Positions 8,727-17,057 of a DNA stretch of 64,000 nt are shown here, one piece after another. Each line of letters opens with the position of its first letter. Positions within the stretch are counted from its first letter, which is position 1. The stretch comes from CBDCBA01 sp965214125 (GTDB lineage Bacteria; Planctomycetota; Phycisphaerae; Tepidisphaerales; Tepidisphaeraceae). Under the pieces are notes generated by a model that saw only the letters and a program-made list of their open reading frames with translations, did not search any database and had not been told where the DNA came from. The stretch spans positions 1 through 64,000 of the forward strand of contig CBDCBA010000004.1 of NCBI GenBank assembly GCA_965214125.1, read 5' to 3'. Made by a program: the position numbers and the translations under genes.

Positions 8727-9733
8727 TCCGCGGCCGCCTCGCGCAGTTCGGCGGCGGTGGGTTTGCGGAGGGCGACGCCGTACTCGGCCTCGCCCGTGTC
8801 GGGCCAATTCTGGCGAAGGCCGAGGATGGCCCGCTCCTTGCCGCGGGCCTCAACCTCCAGCCACGGGACGCTCTTGAACGCCTTCGGCATCCGCGTGATG
8901 AGCTCGCTGTGATATCGGTCCCGGAACGCCGCGTCGCCGTTGCTGACGTGGCAAAGCTGCCAGTCCGGGTTCGACCACGTCTCACGGGCGGCGTCGGTGT
9001 AGTAGGCGACGCTCGGGTGGTCGTACGAATCGAGCTGGTCGTGGATCACGTGGTGGTGGCAGTCGAACACGAACGGGCAGCCGGTCCGCCGGCAGATTTC
9101 GAGGATTTCCGCAGAAGAATAGCTGTACTCGTCGTTTTCGAACGTCAGCCGACGCCGCACGTTGTCGGGCAGCCGGGCGACGGCACGGATCAACTGCTCG
9201 GCCCGTCCCGCCTTGCCGCCGTGGATGTTCATCAGGTTCCATGGGCTCTGCTCCAAACCGAACAGATCGAACCAAAGGGCGTGCTTTTTCAGGATCTTCA
9301 CGCTCGTCGCGGCCGTTTGACGGCTCTCGCTGTTGAGCACGACGAATTGATCCGGGTGCAGCACCACGCGGATGCCCAGCCGCTCCGCCCGCCGGCCGAT
9401 GCTCGACAAGGTCGCCGGCATCGACTCCAGCACCTTGCGCCCCAGCGGCTCGTCGCTCATCGGAAAGAGCGCGCTCGTCGCCCGGTACAGCTCGATGTTC
9501 CGCCTGTGGCAGTAGCCGAGCGCGAAGTGAAGCCGCTGGACGTTGTCCCAGTAAAGCTCGCGCAGCTTCATCGACCGACTGTGCGGCGGCGTCTTGAGGT
9601 AGAGGGCGCGCGTCAGCGCCCGGAACTTGCAGCGCTCGTCGCTCGACAGGCAGACCATCCCCAGCTTCGGCCGACCGGCGGGATCGGGCGGGAAGTCATT
9701 GGCGGCGGGGAAGTCGATCGGCGCGTCGGGCAT
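8723..9733 (-). CDS. uvsE: UV damage endonuclease UvsE/UVDE
   Basis: The 336-residue protein matches the UVDE family, a TIM-barrel metal enzyme that nicks DNA 5' of UV photoproducts and starts an excision pathway independent of UvrABC. Recognisable motifs are LGMVCLS near the N-terminus, YRATSALFPM, RVVLHPDQFV, NLMNIHGGKAGR, LTFENDEYSY, FVFDCHHHV and WLEVEARGKE. Together these supply the His/Glu/Asp ligands of the three-metal centre. The start at 9733 gives a normal length; the longer open frame upstream overlaps alkA. The gene follows alkA by 25 nt on the same strand. The stop codon lies inside a palindromic element. Confidence 0.95.
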   Translation of the reverse strand: MPDAPIDFPAANDFPPDPAGRPKLGMVCLSSDERCKFRALTRALYLKTPPHSRSMKLRELYWDNVQRLHFALGYCHRRNIELYRATSALFPMSDEPLGRKVLESMPATLSSIGRRAERLGIRVVLHPDQFVVLNSESRQTAATSVKILKKHALWFDLFGLEQSPWNLMNIHGGKAGRAEQLIRAVARLPDNVRRRLTFENDEYSYSSAEILEICRRTGCPFVFDCHHHVIHDQLDSYDHPSVAYYTDAARETWSNPDWQLCHVSNGDAAFRDRYHSELITRMPKAFKSVPWLEVEARGKERAILGLRQNWPDTGEAEYGVALRKPTAAELREAAAE

Positions 9734-9758
9734 TGCGGGTCGGGTCGCAGCTACGAGA

Positions 9759-10406
9759 TCATCCTTCCTTCGCGCGCCAGAGGTACCACGTCGCGACCGT
9801 TCGCCACGGGCGCCAGGGCTCGGCGCGGGGGAGCAGTTCCTTCGGCTTGGGCCGTTCGGCGAGGCCGTAGCAGAGCTTGACGGCGTCCTGAAGGCCGAGG
9901 TCGAGGATCGGCAGCACATCCGGGCGGCAGAGGGTGAACATCAGGAACATCTGCGCCGTCCACTCGCCGATGCCCTTGACGGCCGTCAATCGCTCGATCA
10001 CCACGTCGTCCGGCTCGTCGCCGAGCCCGTCGAGCGGCAGGCGACCGTCGATGACGTGGCGGCTCAGGTCGATCAGGTAGGCCCGCTTTTGCCGGGAGAT
10101 GCCGCAGTGGCGGATCGTCTCGTCGTCCCACGCCCTCGGCCCGTGCAGGGCGGCCAGCACCTTGCGCGGCGTGATCTGCTTGCGCGTGAAGCGGTCGCGA
10201 AACCGCCCGTAGAGCGTGACGGCCCCCTTCACCGAAAGCTGCTGGTTGAAGATCGAGAGGACCAGCGTCTCATACCCATCCGTCCGCGGCGCGAGCGTGC
10301 AGGGGCCGACCACTTTGATGGCTTTCTTCAAAACGGGGTCGACCTTTAAAAGATGGCGCAGCGCCGGCGACCAATCGGGCGGGCCGGCTTGCGGATCGAA
10401 CCACAC
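9759..10406 (-). CDS. alkA: DNA-3-methyladenine glycosylase II (AlkA-like, HhH-GPD)
   Basis: This 215-residue protein is a compact HhH-GPD glycosylase that removes alkylated bases. The helix-hairpin-helix is LTAVKGIGEWTAQMFLMF (about residues 140-157), followed by the catalytic Asp in PILDLGLQDAV. The SIFNQQLSVKGA segment is the usual substrate-side helix. It lacks the N-terminal AlkA_N domain of the E. coli enzyme (282 residues) and so resembles the short yeast MAG-like class. It is the first gene of a two-gene repair operon with uvsE. The start is divergent from the yggS-like gene, with only 56 nt between them. Confidence 0.92.
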   Translation of the reverse strand: MWFDPQAGPPDWSPALRHLLKVDPVLKKAIKVVGPCTLAPRTDGYETLVLSIFNQQLSVKGAVTLYGRFRDRFTRKQITPRKVLAALHGPRAWDDETIRHCGISRQKRAYLIDLSRHVIDGRLPLDGLGDEPDDVVIERLTAVKGIGEWTAQMFLMFTLCRPDVLPILDLGLQDAVKLCYGLAERPKPKELLPRAEPWRPWRTVATWYLWRAKEG

Positions 10407-10462
10407 GGCGGCACGGTATACTGGCTGCCGGGACGGGGATTTTCACGAACGGAGTCGCACGC

Positions 10463-11296
10463 ATGTCGGAGTTCACGCCAGATCAGCCCGTGGAACCAGG
10501 TCAGCCCGTGGAAGAAGAGGTCAGCGATGTCCGCGCCGAGGTGGCGACGGGCCTTGAGCGGGTGAACGCGCGCATCGTCGACGCCTGCGACCGCAGCGGG
10601 CGTCGGCCGACGAGCGTCACGCTCGTGGCCGTCACCAAGTACGCGGCCCCCGAACAGGTGCGGGCCCTTATCGCGCTGGGCCACCAGGATCTGGCCGAGA
10701 ACTACGTGCAAAACCTGCAACAGCGCGCGGCGCAGTTCGGGGAGTTCCACGCGCGGCTGCGGCAGCAGGGCGACCCGAACGTGGCCGAGTCGCTGCGGTG
10801 GCACCTGGTGGGCCACTTGCAGCGGAACAAGGTCAAGGGCGTGCTGCCGCACGTGGCGATGCTGCAAACGCTCGACTCGCTCCGTCTCGCCGAGGAGCTT
10901 GACGGCCAGGTTCCCAAGACGCTTGGCGAGGGCCGACGCCTGCCCGTGCTGTTGCAGGTCAACTGCTCGGAAGAGGACCAGAAGAGTGGCATCGCTGTCG
11001 GCGCGGCCCGGCACCTGGGGGAGCAGATCGCGACCATGCCGCACCTGCGCCTGATGGGGCTGATGACGATGTCCAAGGAGGGCGCGACCGAGGACGAAGC
11101 CCGGCACACCTTCGCCCGCTGCCGGGAAATCTTCGAGGAGATGCAAAAGCTCAACATCGCCGGCGACGACCTGCGCCACCTCTCGATGGGCATGAGCGAC
11201 GACCTGGAGGCCGGCGTGATGGAAGGGGCCACCATCGTCCGCGTCGGCAGCGGCATCTTTGGCAAGGGCGAGCCAGATACCCAATCGCACGACTGA
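10463..11296 (+). CDS. YggS/PROSC-family PLP-binding protein
   Basis: The 277-residue protein fits the YggS family (PLP homeostasis protein), a single-domain alanine-racemase-like barrel that binds pyridoxal phosphate and buffers its supply in the cytosol. The PLP-binding Lys is in LVAVTKYA (about residue 59). ENYVQNL replaces the usual GENRVQE, followed by WHLVGHLQRNKVK, LMGLMTM, LSMGMSDDLEAGVMEGATIVRVGSGIFG. It is longer than the usual 230 residues because of an acidic N-terminal extension of about 20 residues built from a tandem QPVEPGQPVEEE repeat. A TATACT at 10417 is a possible -10 box. Confidence 0.92.
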   Translation: MSEFTPDQPVEPGQPVEEEVSDVRAEVATGLERVNARIVDACDRSGRRPTSVTLVAVTKYAAPEQVRALIALGHQDLAENYVQNLQQRAAQFGEFHARLRQQGDPNVAESLRWHLVGHLQRNKVKGVLPHVAMLQTLDSLRLAEELDGQVPKTLGEGRRLPVLLQVNCSEEDQKSGIAVGAARHLGEQIATMPHLRLMGLMTMSKEGATEDEARHTFARCREIFEEMQKLNIAGDDLRHLSMGMSDDLEAGVMEGATIVRVGSGIFGKGEPDTQSHD

Positions 11297-11325
11297 CCAC
11301 GCGATCCGCCGGCTACGCCCAACGC

Positions 11326-11592
11326 TTAAAGGATGCCCACGATCGTGCTGGCCCGCTTGAGCGTGGCCCGCGTCATGTTCATCACCACGCTCGGCGGGAA
11401 CTCGCGGCTTTGGTCGCGCTGGAGGTCCTCGGGGATCACGCTGTACGCGATCTCGCGCACCTCCTGCTCGACGGCCTGCATCCGCTTGGCCTGCCCCTCG
11501 GCGTCGTCGCGGTCGAGCGGCTCGACCACGTCGTAGGCCAGCATCAGCGTGCTGACCTGCCAGTCGAAGTAGCTGTGGGTGCCCTCGGCCAT
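11326..11592 (-). CDS. Small hypothetical protein
   Basis: An 88-residue acidic, mostly helical protein beginning MAEGTHSYFDWQ. It has no signal, membrane segment or recognised motif. It begins 3 nt after the stop of the preceding minus-strand gene, so translation is probably coupled to that of the coiled-coil membrane protein and the two may act together. Function unknown. Confidence 0.65.
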   Translation of the reverse strand: MAEGTHSYFDWQVSTLMLAYDVVEPLDRDDAEGQAKRMQAVEQEVREIAYSVIPEDLQRDQSREFPPSVVMNMTRATLKRASTIVGIL

Positions 11593-11595
11593 CGG

Positions 11596-12180
11596 TTACG
11601 CCCCGCCCCGCGCGCTGTTGCCCGCCTCGATCTGCTTCGAGGGAGGGGCGACGTCGTCGGTGCCGATTACCTGACGGGCCGTGTCGGTGATCTTGCCCTC
11701 CTGCATGAGCTGGCTCATCAGCACGCGGCGGTAGCTGGCGGCGCGAAGCTGTTCCTTCACGGCGTCGGTGCGTTCCTGGCGGAGCTTGTCGTTCTGCGTG
11801 AACAGGGCCTCTTCCAGAGCCTCGTTCTCGAGCAGCAGGGCGTACATCGCGTCGGCCTGCTTGCCGCCGGAGTTGAAGAGCCCGCCGTAGCCCGCGGCCT
11901 TGCGGCGGTACTCCTCGACGCGCGTGCCGAGCAGTTCTTTCTCCTCCTTCAGCGTGGCGTTCTCCTTGCGGAGCGTGTCGAGTTCTTGGTCGTAGACCTG
12001 CTTGAAGCCGCGCTGGGCGCTGAAGAGCTCCTCCTCCTTCTGGTTCACGACCTTCCGCTGACTTCCCACGCCCAGCCATCGGCCGACCTTGTAGCCGAGA
12101 AACAGCAAGATAATGGCGGTGACCCCAAGGATCACGTACCAGAAATAGGCCCAGGCTTCGGGGTCGAACGTCGGGAGCAT
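11596..12180 (-). CDS. Single-pass membrane protein with long coiled coil
   Basis: This 194-residue protein has one N-terminal membrane helix (about residues 11-31), then a long charged heptad region (about 45-145, for example LDTLRKENATLKEEKELL) typical of a coiled coil, and a short disordered tail. The topology suggests a cytoplasmic or periplasmic coiled-coil scaffold anchored in the membrane. It lies 11 nt downstream of the antiporter gene and 3 nt upstream of the small hypothetical gene, forming a probable three-gene operon. No family is recognised. Confidence 0.7.
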   Translation of the reverse strand: MLPTFDPEAWAYFWYVILGVTAIILLFLGYKVGRWLGVGSQRKVVNQKEEELFSAQRGFKQVYDQELDTLRKENATLKEEKELLGTRVEEYRRKAAGYGGLFNSGGKQADAMYALLLENEALEEALFTQNDKLRQERTDAVKEQLRAASYRRVLMSQLMQEGKITDTARQVIGTDDVAPPSKQIEAGNSARGGA

Positions 12181-12191
12181 TGCCGCGAAGT

Positions 12192-13364
12192 CTACGCGGC
12201 CGGAGCACCCTGTGCCGCGGCGCGTTGCCGGCGGACCCGATCGAGCCGCGCCTGACGCTTACGCCGCTGTTGCACCGACACCACCACCGCGACGGCGACC
12301 GCCACCAGCGTCAGCGGCAGGGCAAACGCGAGCATCACCCAGCTATACGGCCCCAGCGCGTCGTGGTGCGTCGCCGCCAGCAGCACGTAGCCCATGTAGG
12401 CGAAGAAATACCCCAGCAGCAACGCCCCCTCCCACCGGCTGATCCGACCGCCGGTGAAGAAGATCGGCAGGCAGACCACCGCCACCGCGACCATCACCGG
12501 CAAGTCGAAGTACAGCGCCGACGCCGCCACGGGCACGCCGCTGGGCGGCAGGGCGGCGGTCAGGCCCAGCACGCAGAGCAGGTTGAACAGGTTGCTGCCG
12601 ATCACATTGCCCACGGCCATGTCGCGCTCGCCGCGAATGCTGGCCATCACGCTCGTGGCGATTTCCGGCAGGCTCGTGCCGATCGCGACGACCGTCAGGC
12701 CGATCACGAGTTGGCTCACGCCGAGCGCCGTGGCCGTCGCGACCGCGCCCTGCACGAGCCAGCGTGCGCCCAGCGTCAGCCCGAGCAGGCCGATGACGAT
12801 CCAGGCGAGGTTGAGTGCGATCGTCCCGCCGGTCAGCTTGGCCGGCCCGAGTGTGTCGAGCTCGGCAGCGACGGCGGCGCGTGAGCGGTCGTTCTTCAGC
12901 GACAGGAAGACCACCGCCAGGTACGCCACCAGCGCGGCCACCAGGATGCCTCCCTCGATCCGGCCGACGACCCCGTCGCGTGCCATCGCCCAGACGGCCA
13001 GGCTGGCGGCAATCAGGATCGGCACGTCGAACTTGACGAGTTGATCCTTCACCACCAGCGGCGTGATGACGGCGGCCAGGCCCAGGATCAGCAGCACGTT
13101 CATCACGTTGCTGCCGACGATGTTGCCGATCGCCACGTCGGGATTATCGGTCAGGCTCCCGCCGAGGCTGACCGCAAGCTCCGGGGCGCTCGTGCCAAAG
13201 GCGACGACGGTCAGCCCAACCACCAGCGGCGAGATGCCGAACCCGCGTGCCAGTCGGCTGGCCCCGCGGACAAGAAATTCGGCGCCGGCGACAAGCAGCA
13301 CAAACCCGGCAACAAACCGCAACCAAAGCGGCAGGGCGTCGAGGTAAGTCAGGAGGGCGGCCAA
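12192..13364 (-). CDS. Calcium/sodium antiporter, CaCA family (YrbG-like)
   Basis: The 390-residue protein has about ten membrane helices in two homologous halves. Each half carries the alpha-repeat signature of the Ca2+/cation antiporter family: VVAFGTSAPELAVSLGGS with GNIVGSNVMN in the first (about residues 52-90), and VVAIGTSLPEIATSVMAS with GNVIGSNLFN in the second (about 235-275). The acidic residues in these repeats bind the cations. It exchanges Na+ for Ca2+ across the inner membrane. The C-terminal 30 residues are basic and cytoplasmic. The gene heads a likely operon with two hypotheticals and is divergent from the metalloprotease gene. Confidence 0.93.
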   Translation of the reverse strand: MAALLTYLDALPLWLRFVAGFVLLVAGAEFLVRGASRLARGFGISPLVVGLTVVAFGTSAPELAVSLGGSLTDNPDVAIGNIVGSNVMNVLLILGLAAVITPLVVKDQLVKFDVPILIAASLAVWAMARDGVVGRIEGGILVAALVAYLAVVFLSLKNDRSRAAVAAELDTLGPAKLTGGTIALNLAWIVIGLLGLTLGARWLVQGAVATATALGVSQLVIGLTVVAIGTSLPEIATSVMASIRGERDMAVGNVIGSNLFNLLCVLGLTAALPPSGVPVAASALYFDLPVMVAVAVVCLPIFFTGGRISRWEGALLLGYFFAYMGYVLLAATHHDALGPYSWVMLAFALPLTLVAVAVAVVVSVQQRRKRQARLDRVRRQRAAAQGAPAA

Positions 13365-13580
13365 GGGCGGAGCGGGATCGAGACGGTGGTCCCGAGTCTA
13401 GGAGCCGATCCGTCGCGCCCGCCGAAGTACAGCGACGGTCCTGTCGCGCCAAATGCGCCGTTGGCAGCCACTGGAACCATGTGATATGTTGAACCGTAAC
13501 CCGCGAGAGATCGCGTGAAGCGTAGGCGGGTCCGTCCGTCCGCAGGTGCGCCGGCCGTTACAAGATTTGGGAAGAGAACC

Positions 13581-14585
13581 ATGAAGTACCACCACACCGC
13601 CATTTTCGCCGCCGCGACCGCTGCCCTTGGGATTGCCGTTCCCGCGTCGGCGCAGCTCACGTTCGACTTTGAGTTCTCCGGCGGCACGTCCGCCCAGCGG
13701 CAGGCTGCCGTCGACGCCGGCCAGCTTTGGTCGGACGTCTTCGTCGACCCGATCCAGATCAACATCGAGCTGGACTTCTTCAGCTTCGGCGGATTGGCCT
13801 TCGCGTCGTCGGACCGCACGCTGCCGAGCTACACCAACACGCTCGCGGCACTGACGACCGACGCGACGAGTGCAGACGACGCCCAAGCCCTTACGACGCT
13901 TCCGGCCGGGCCGGACTTCGGGTTCTGGACCCGCAAGAACGGCTCCGTTGTCTTCGACGACAACAACACGAACAACAACAGGTTCCTGAACGTCAACCGC
14001 GCCAATGCCAAGGCGCTGGGCCTGCTGTCAGGCACCGATTCCGCCCGCGACGGCCGGATCGGCGTCAGCACGAACTTCAGCTACGACACCGACCGCTCGG
14101 ACGGCATCAACAACAACCAGTTCGACCTCGTGGGCATCATCGCCCACGAGCTCGGTCACGTGATGGGCTTCGTCTCCTTCGCAGACGTGCTTGATAACGG
14201 CAACGATTCGGTCGACAGCTTCGCCGAGCTCGGCGTGCTCGACCTGTTCCGCCGCCAAGCGAGCACCGGGTCGGACCTCAACGTCACGCCTGGCGGCGAC
14301 CCGTTCCTGAGCATCGACAGCGGCGCGACCCGCCTGGGCAACGCCTCCAGCGGCGGCAACATCGGCGACGGCTTCCAGGCCAGCCACTGGGAGAACCGCG
14401 GCCCCGGCAACACCATCGGCATCATGGACCCGCAGATCGCCAACGGCGAATTGCAGTTCATCCGCCAGCCCGACATCACCGCCTTCGACGTGATCGGCTA
14501 CACGCTGATCCCCGAGCCCGGCAGCGTCGCCATCCTCGGTATCGCCGGCGTGGGCCTGCTCGCCCGCCGCCGCCGCTCGGCCTAA
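13581..14585 (+). CDS. PEP-CTERM-anchored zinc metalloprotease (NF038122-like)
   Basis: The 334-residue protein has a signal peptide (MKYHHTAIFAAATAALGIA, cleaved near ASAQ), a zincin active site HELGHVMGF (about residue 194) and a C-terminal sorting signal: PEP motif (IPEPGSVAI), a hydrophobic helix and the basic end RRRRSA. PEP-CTERM proteins are processed by an exosortase and released or anchored at the cell surface; no exosortase gene is in the window. The start at 13581 is used because the signal peptide begins there, although the frame is open for 22 more codons. The gene stands alone, with a strong terminator hairpin behind it. Confidence 0.88.
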   Translation: MKYHHTAIFAAATAALGIAVPASAQLTFDFEFSGGTSAQRQAAVDAGQLWSDVFVDPIQINIELDFFSFGGLAFASSDRTLPSYTNTLAALTTDATSADDAQALTTLPAGPDFGFWTRKNGSVVFDDNNTNNNRFLNVNRANAKALGLLSGTDSARDGRIGVSTNFSYDTDRSDGINNNQFDLVGIIAHELGHVMGFVSFADVLDNGNDSVDSFAELGVLDLFRRQASTGSDLNVTPGGDPFLSIDSGATRLGNASSGGNIGDGFQASHWENRGPGNTIGIMDPQIANGELQFIRQPDITAFDVIGYTLIPEPGSVAILGIAGVGLLARRRRSA

Positions 14586-14617
14586 GGCTTCGCGCCGCAC
14601 TGCTAAACGTGCATCTC

Positions 14618-14651
14618 ACGCCGCCACACGCCCTCTCGGTTGTGGCGGCGT
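14618..14651 (+). terminator. Rho-independent-type hairpin after the metalloprotease gene
   Basis: A perfect 10-bp stem (ACGCCGCCAC with GTGGCGGCGT, 14618-14627 and 14642-14651) with a 14-nt loop, followed by TTGCTTTG. It lies 33 nt after the metalloprotease stop codon and 26 nt before the next start. Confidence 0.75.
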
Positions 14652-14676
14652 TTGCTTTGCCCCCTAGGCTGTTGCC

Positions 14677-15684
14677 ATGCCCGAACGGAAGCCCTTTCTC
14701 GATCTGCTAGCCGAGCGCGTCGTCGTCTTGGACGGCGCCATCGGCAGCGCGCTGCAGGAGCGCGATGACCTCGAGCTCGACCGCGACTGGATGGGCCAGG
14801 AGAACATGAGCGAGGTCCTCAATCTCACCCGGCCGGACGTGATCGCCGAGATTCACCGCGGCTTCCTGCAAATCGGCTGCGACGCGATCGAGACGAACAG
14901 CTTCGGCGGCAATCGCATCGTGATGGCCGAGGCGAACATGGTGGACAAGGCCTACAAGGTCAGCCGCCTCGCCGCCGAGATCGCCCGCGGCGTCTGCGAC
15001 GAATTCGAGACAAGCGACGGTGGTGGGCGGCCCCGCTACGTCATTGGCAGCGCCGGCCCAGGCACGAAGATCGCCAGCCTCGGCAACACGACCTGGGACG
15101 AGATGGAGGCCAGCTACCTCGACAACCTGCGCGGCGTCATCGACGGCGGGGCCGACGTGCTGCTGACGGAAACCGCCCAGGATTTGCTGCAAATCAAGAT
15201 CTTTCTGAGCGCCGCCGAGAAGGCATTCGACGCCTGCGGCCGTCGGCTGCCCGTGATGGTCCAAGCCAGCTTCGACCTGAACAACGGCGCGAACATGCTC
15301 ACCGGCCCGGACCCTGAGACGTTCGTCGCCACCTTTGTGCCGTACTTCGACCGCGGCGAGATCGACGTGCTGGGCGTCAACTGCGCCTACGGGCCGCAGG
15401 AGCTGGCCGACGCTGTGCAGACGATCGCCCGCCTCTGGCCCGGCCGGGTGAGCGTGCTGCCCAATGCCGGCATGCCCGTGATGGTCGACGGCCAAAGCCA
15501 TTTTCCGCTTCAACCCCACGACTTTGCCGAGGGCGTGATGCGCTTCGTGGACGACTTTGGCGTCGACATCGTCGGCGGATGCTGCGGGACGAAGGTGCCG
15601 CACCTCGACGCCCTGATCAAGCGCCTCGGCGATAAAGGCCCGCTCGGCAGCGGCACGCTCGCGGCGGTAGGCTCGGGCGCATGA
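14677..15684 (+). CDS. Homocysteine S-methyltransferase domain protein (MetH module 1-like)
   Basis: The 335-residue protein is a single homocysteine-binding TIM barrel of the kind that forms the first module of methionine synthase MetH or the whole of BhmT/MmuM. It begins with the LDGAIGSALQE motif, has ETNSFGGNR at about residue 70, and supplies the zinc ligands from VNCAYGP and the C-terminal GGCCGTKVPH pair. No folate, cobalamin or activation module follows, so it either uses another methyl donor or works with a separately encoded cobalamin protein. Its stop overlaps the start of the O-methyltransferase gene (ATGA), indicating translational coupling. Confidence 0.9.
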   Translation: MPERKPFLDLLAERVVVLDGAIGSALQERDDLELDRDWMGQENMSEVLNLTRPDVIAEIHRGFLQIGCDAIETNSFGGNRIVMAEANMVDKAYKVSRLAAEIARGVCDEFETSDGGGRPRYVIGSAGPGTKIASLGNTTWDEMEASYLDNLRGVIDGGADVLLTETAQDLLQIKIFLSAAEKAFDACGRRLPVMVQASFDLNNGANMLTGPDPETFVATFVPYFDRGEIDVLGVNCAYGPQELADAVQTIARLWPGRVSVLPNAGMPVMVDGQSHFPLQPHDFAEGVMRFVDDFGVDIVGGCCGTKVPHLDALIKRLGDKGPLGSGTLAAVGSGA

Positions 15685-16355
15685 GCCGCCAGACGCTGAA
15701 CCTCGACGCCGCCGCGCACCGGTACCTTCTCGACGTCGGCACGCGTGACGATGACCTGCTCCGCCGCCTGCGCGACGAGACCGACACCTTACCCGCCGAG
15801 GATGCCCAGATGCAGATCAGCCCCGAGCAGGGGGCCTTCATGCACTGGCTCGCGACATCACTCGGCGTGAATAAGGCAATCGAGGTCGGCACGTTCACCG
15901 GCTACTCCTCGCTCTGCGTCGCCCGCGCACTGCCGCCGGGTGGCAAGCTGATCTGCATCGACGCGAGCGATGATTTCACTCGCATCGCGCGAAAGTATTG
16001 GAAGGAAGCCGGGCTGGGCGACCGCGTCGAGCTGCGCCTCGGCGACGGGCTCGACCACCTCGACCGCATGATCGCCAGCGGCGAGGCCGGCAACTACGAC
16101 TGGTGCTTCCACGACGCCGACAAGGCCCGGCTTGACGGCTACGTTGAACGCTTCCTCACCCTCCTGCGGCCCGGCGGCGTCTTCTTCGTCGACAACGCCC
16201 TTCGCAACGGCGACGTCGCCCGCCCCGCGAAGCTGAAGGAGAGCGAGGGCACGCGCGACATCAACGCGATGAACCGCCGCCTCCAGAATGACGACCGCAT
16301 CGACTGGTGCCTCCTTCCCGTCGGCGATGGTCTGGCAATGGGGCGGAAGCGGTAA
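15681..16355 (+). CDS. SAM-dependent O-methyltransferase (CCoAOMT family)
   Basis: The 224-residue protein matches the class I O-methyltransferases of the caffeoyl-CoA/catechol type. Visible motifs are the SAM-binding IEVGTFTGYSSLCVA (about residue 55-70), the acidic ICIDASDD after the second strand, the metal-site stretch WCFHDADKARLDGY and VFFVDNALRNGDVA. These enzymes use a divalent metal and methylate catechol-like hydroxyls; the substrate here is unknown. The start overlaps the homocysteine methyltransferase stop by 4 nt. The pairing hints that the two genes may serve a common methyl-transfer step, but this is inference. Confidence 0.92.
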   Translation: MSRQTLNLDAAAHRYLLDVGTRDDDLLRRLRDETDTLPAEDAQMQISPEQGAFMHWLATSLGVNKAIEVGTFTGYSSLCVARALPPGGKLICIDASDDFTRIARKYWKEAGLGDRVELRLGDGLDHLDRMIASGEAGNYDWCFHDADKARLDGYVERFLTLLRPGGVFFVDNALRNGDVARPAKLKESEGTRDINAMNRRLQNDDRIDWCLLPVGDGLAMGRKR

Positions 16356-16359
16356 ACTG

Positions 16360-17022
16360 ATGTCAACCGACGCGACCATCGACACGCCGAAGCTGCTCGC
16401 GCAGGCGACCCGGCTGCACGAACTCGTGGTGGGTGGGGCGTTCGACCGCCTCAACCTGCGACGCCCGGACGGGGAGCGGCTGGATGATTTGGCCGCAGCA
16501 ATCGACGCCATGACCACGACGGTGTTCTCGCGATTTGCGAACGAGCCGGCTTATCGCGGGTTCGATGCGGCAACGGTCCGCCAGCGAATCGAGCCCGCCA
16601 TCGCCGCAACTGCCTCATCGCCGTACGACTGGACGCTCTGGGCCGGCCACCATCGCGGCAAATGGAACGGCACGCAGCCGGACGATCAGCCGTGGTACGA
16701 CCCGACCGACGGCGGCCTTCGGCAAGACGTGCTCCTGCCCGCCGGGCCGGGCGTGAACCTGAGCGTGCAGATCGGTGACGGTTGGGTCCCGATCGGCTGG
16801 TGCGTGAAGCCGGAGCCCGACCCGGTCTGCGGCATCGAGAGCAGCGTTCACGTCGGCTTCGCGTTCGACCTACCGGAGACGCGAACGGCCGGCCTCGTCT
16901 GGTTCCTGCCGAACGAGGCCTTTCTCGAGACGAGCACGCCACTCGGCGACGGCCGCCGCTGCCGCACCGCCGCCAGCACCAACGGCGGCTTCGGCCGCTG
17001 GACAATCGAGCCGCTCCCGTAG
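16360..17022 (+). CDS. Hypothetical cytosolic protein
   Basis: A 220-residue protein beginning MSTDATIDT, 4 nt after the O-methyltransferase stop and so probably in the same operon. It lacks a signal peptide and membrane helices. The second half is rich in Trp and Gly (WTLWAGHHRGKWNG, DGWVPIGWCVKPEP), suggesting a beta-rich fold. No family is recognised. Its TAG stop codon lies inside a perfect 31-nt hairpin. Confidence 0.65.
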   Translation: MSTDATIDTPKLLAQATRLHELVVGGAFDRLNLRRPDGERLDDLAAAIDAMTTTVFSRFANEPAYRGFDAATVRQRIEPAIAATASSPYDWTLWAGHHRGKWNGTQPDDQPWYDPTDGGLRQDVLLPAGPGVNLSVQIGDGWVPIGWCVKPEPDPVCGIESSVHVGFAFDLPETRTAGLVWFLPNEAFLETSTPLGDGRRCRTAASTNGGFGRWTIEPLP

Positions 17023-17047
17023 GACAGGCTGGAAGCCTGTCCTACGG
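17017..17047. repeat. Perfect intergenic hairpin containing a stop codon
   Basis: A 14-bp perfect stem (17017-17030 with 17034-17047) and a 3-nt loop GGA. Its TAG (17020-17022) terminates the hypothetical gene. It ends 10 nt before the start of the esterase-like gene, so it could act as attenuator or processing site between the two. It belongs to the palindrome family, here as a single hairpin. Confidence 0.85.
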
Positions 17048-17057
17048 CGGAGTTGGT

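Noticed and set aside
13515..13580. Longer start for the metalloprotease
   Set aside because: The extra 22 residues are basic and would bury the signal peptide, so 13581 is used.
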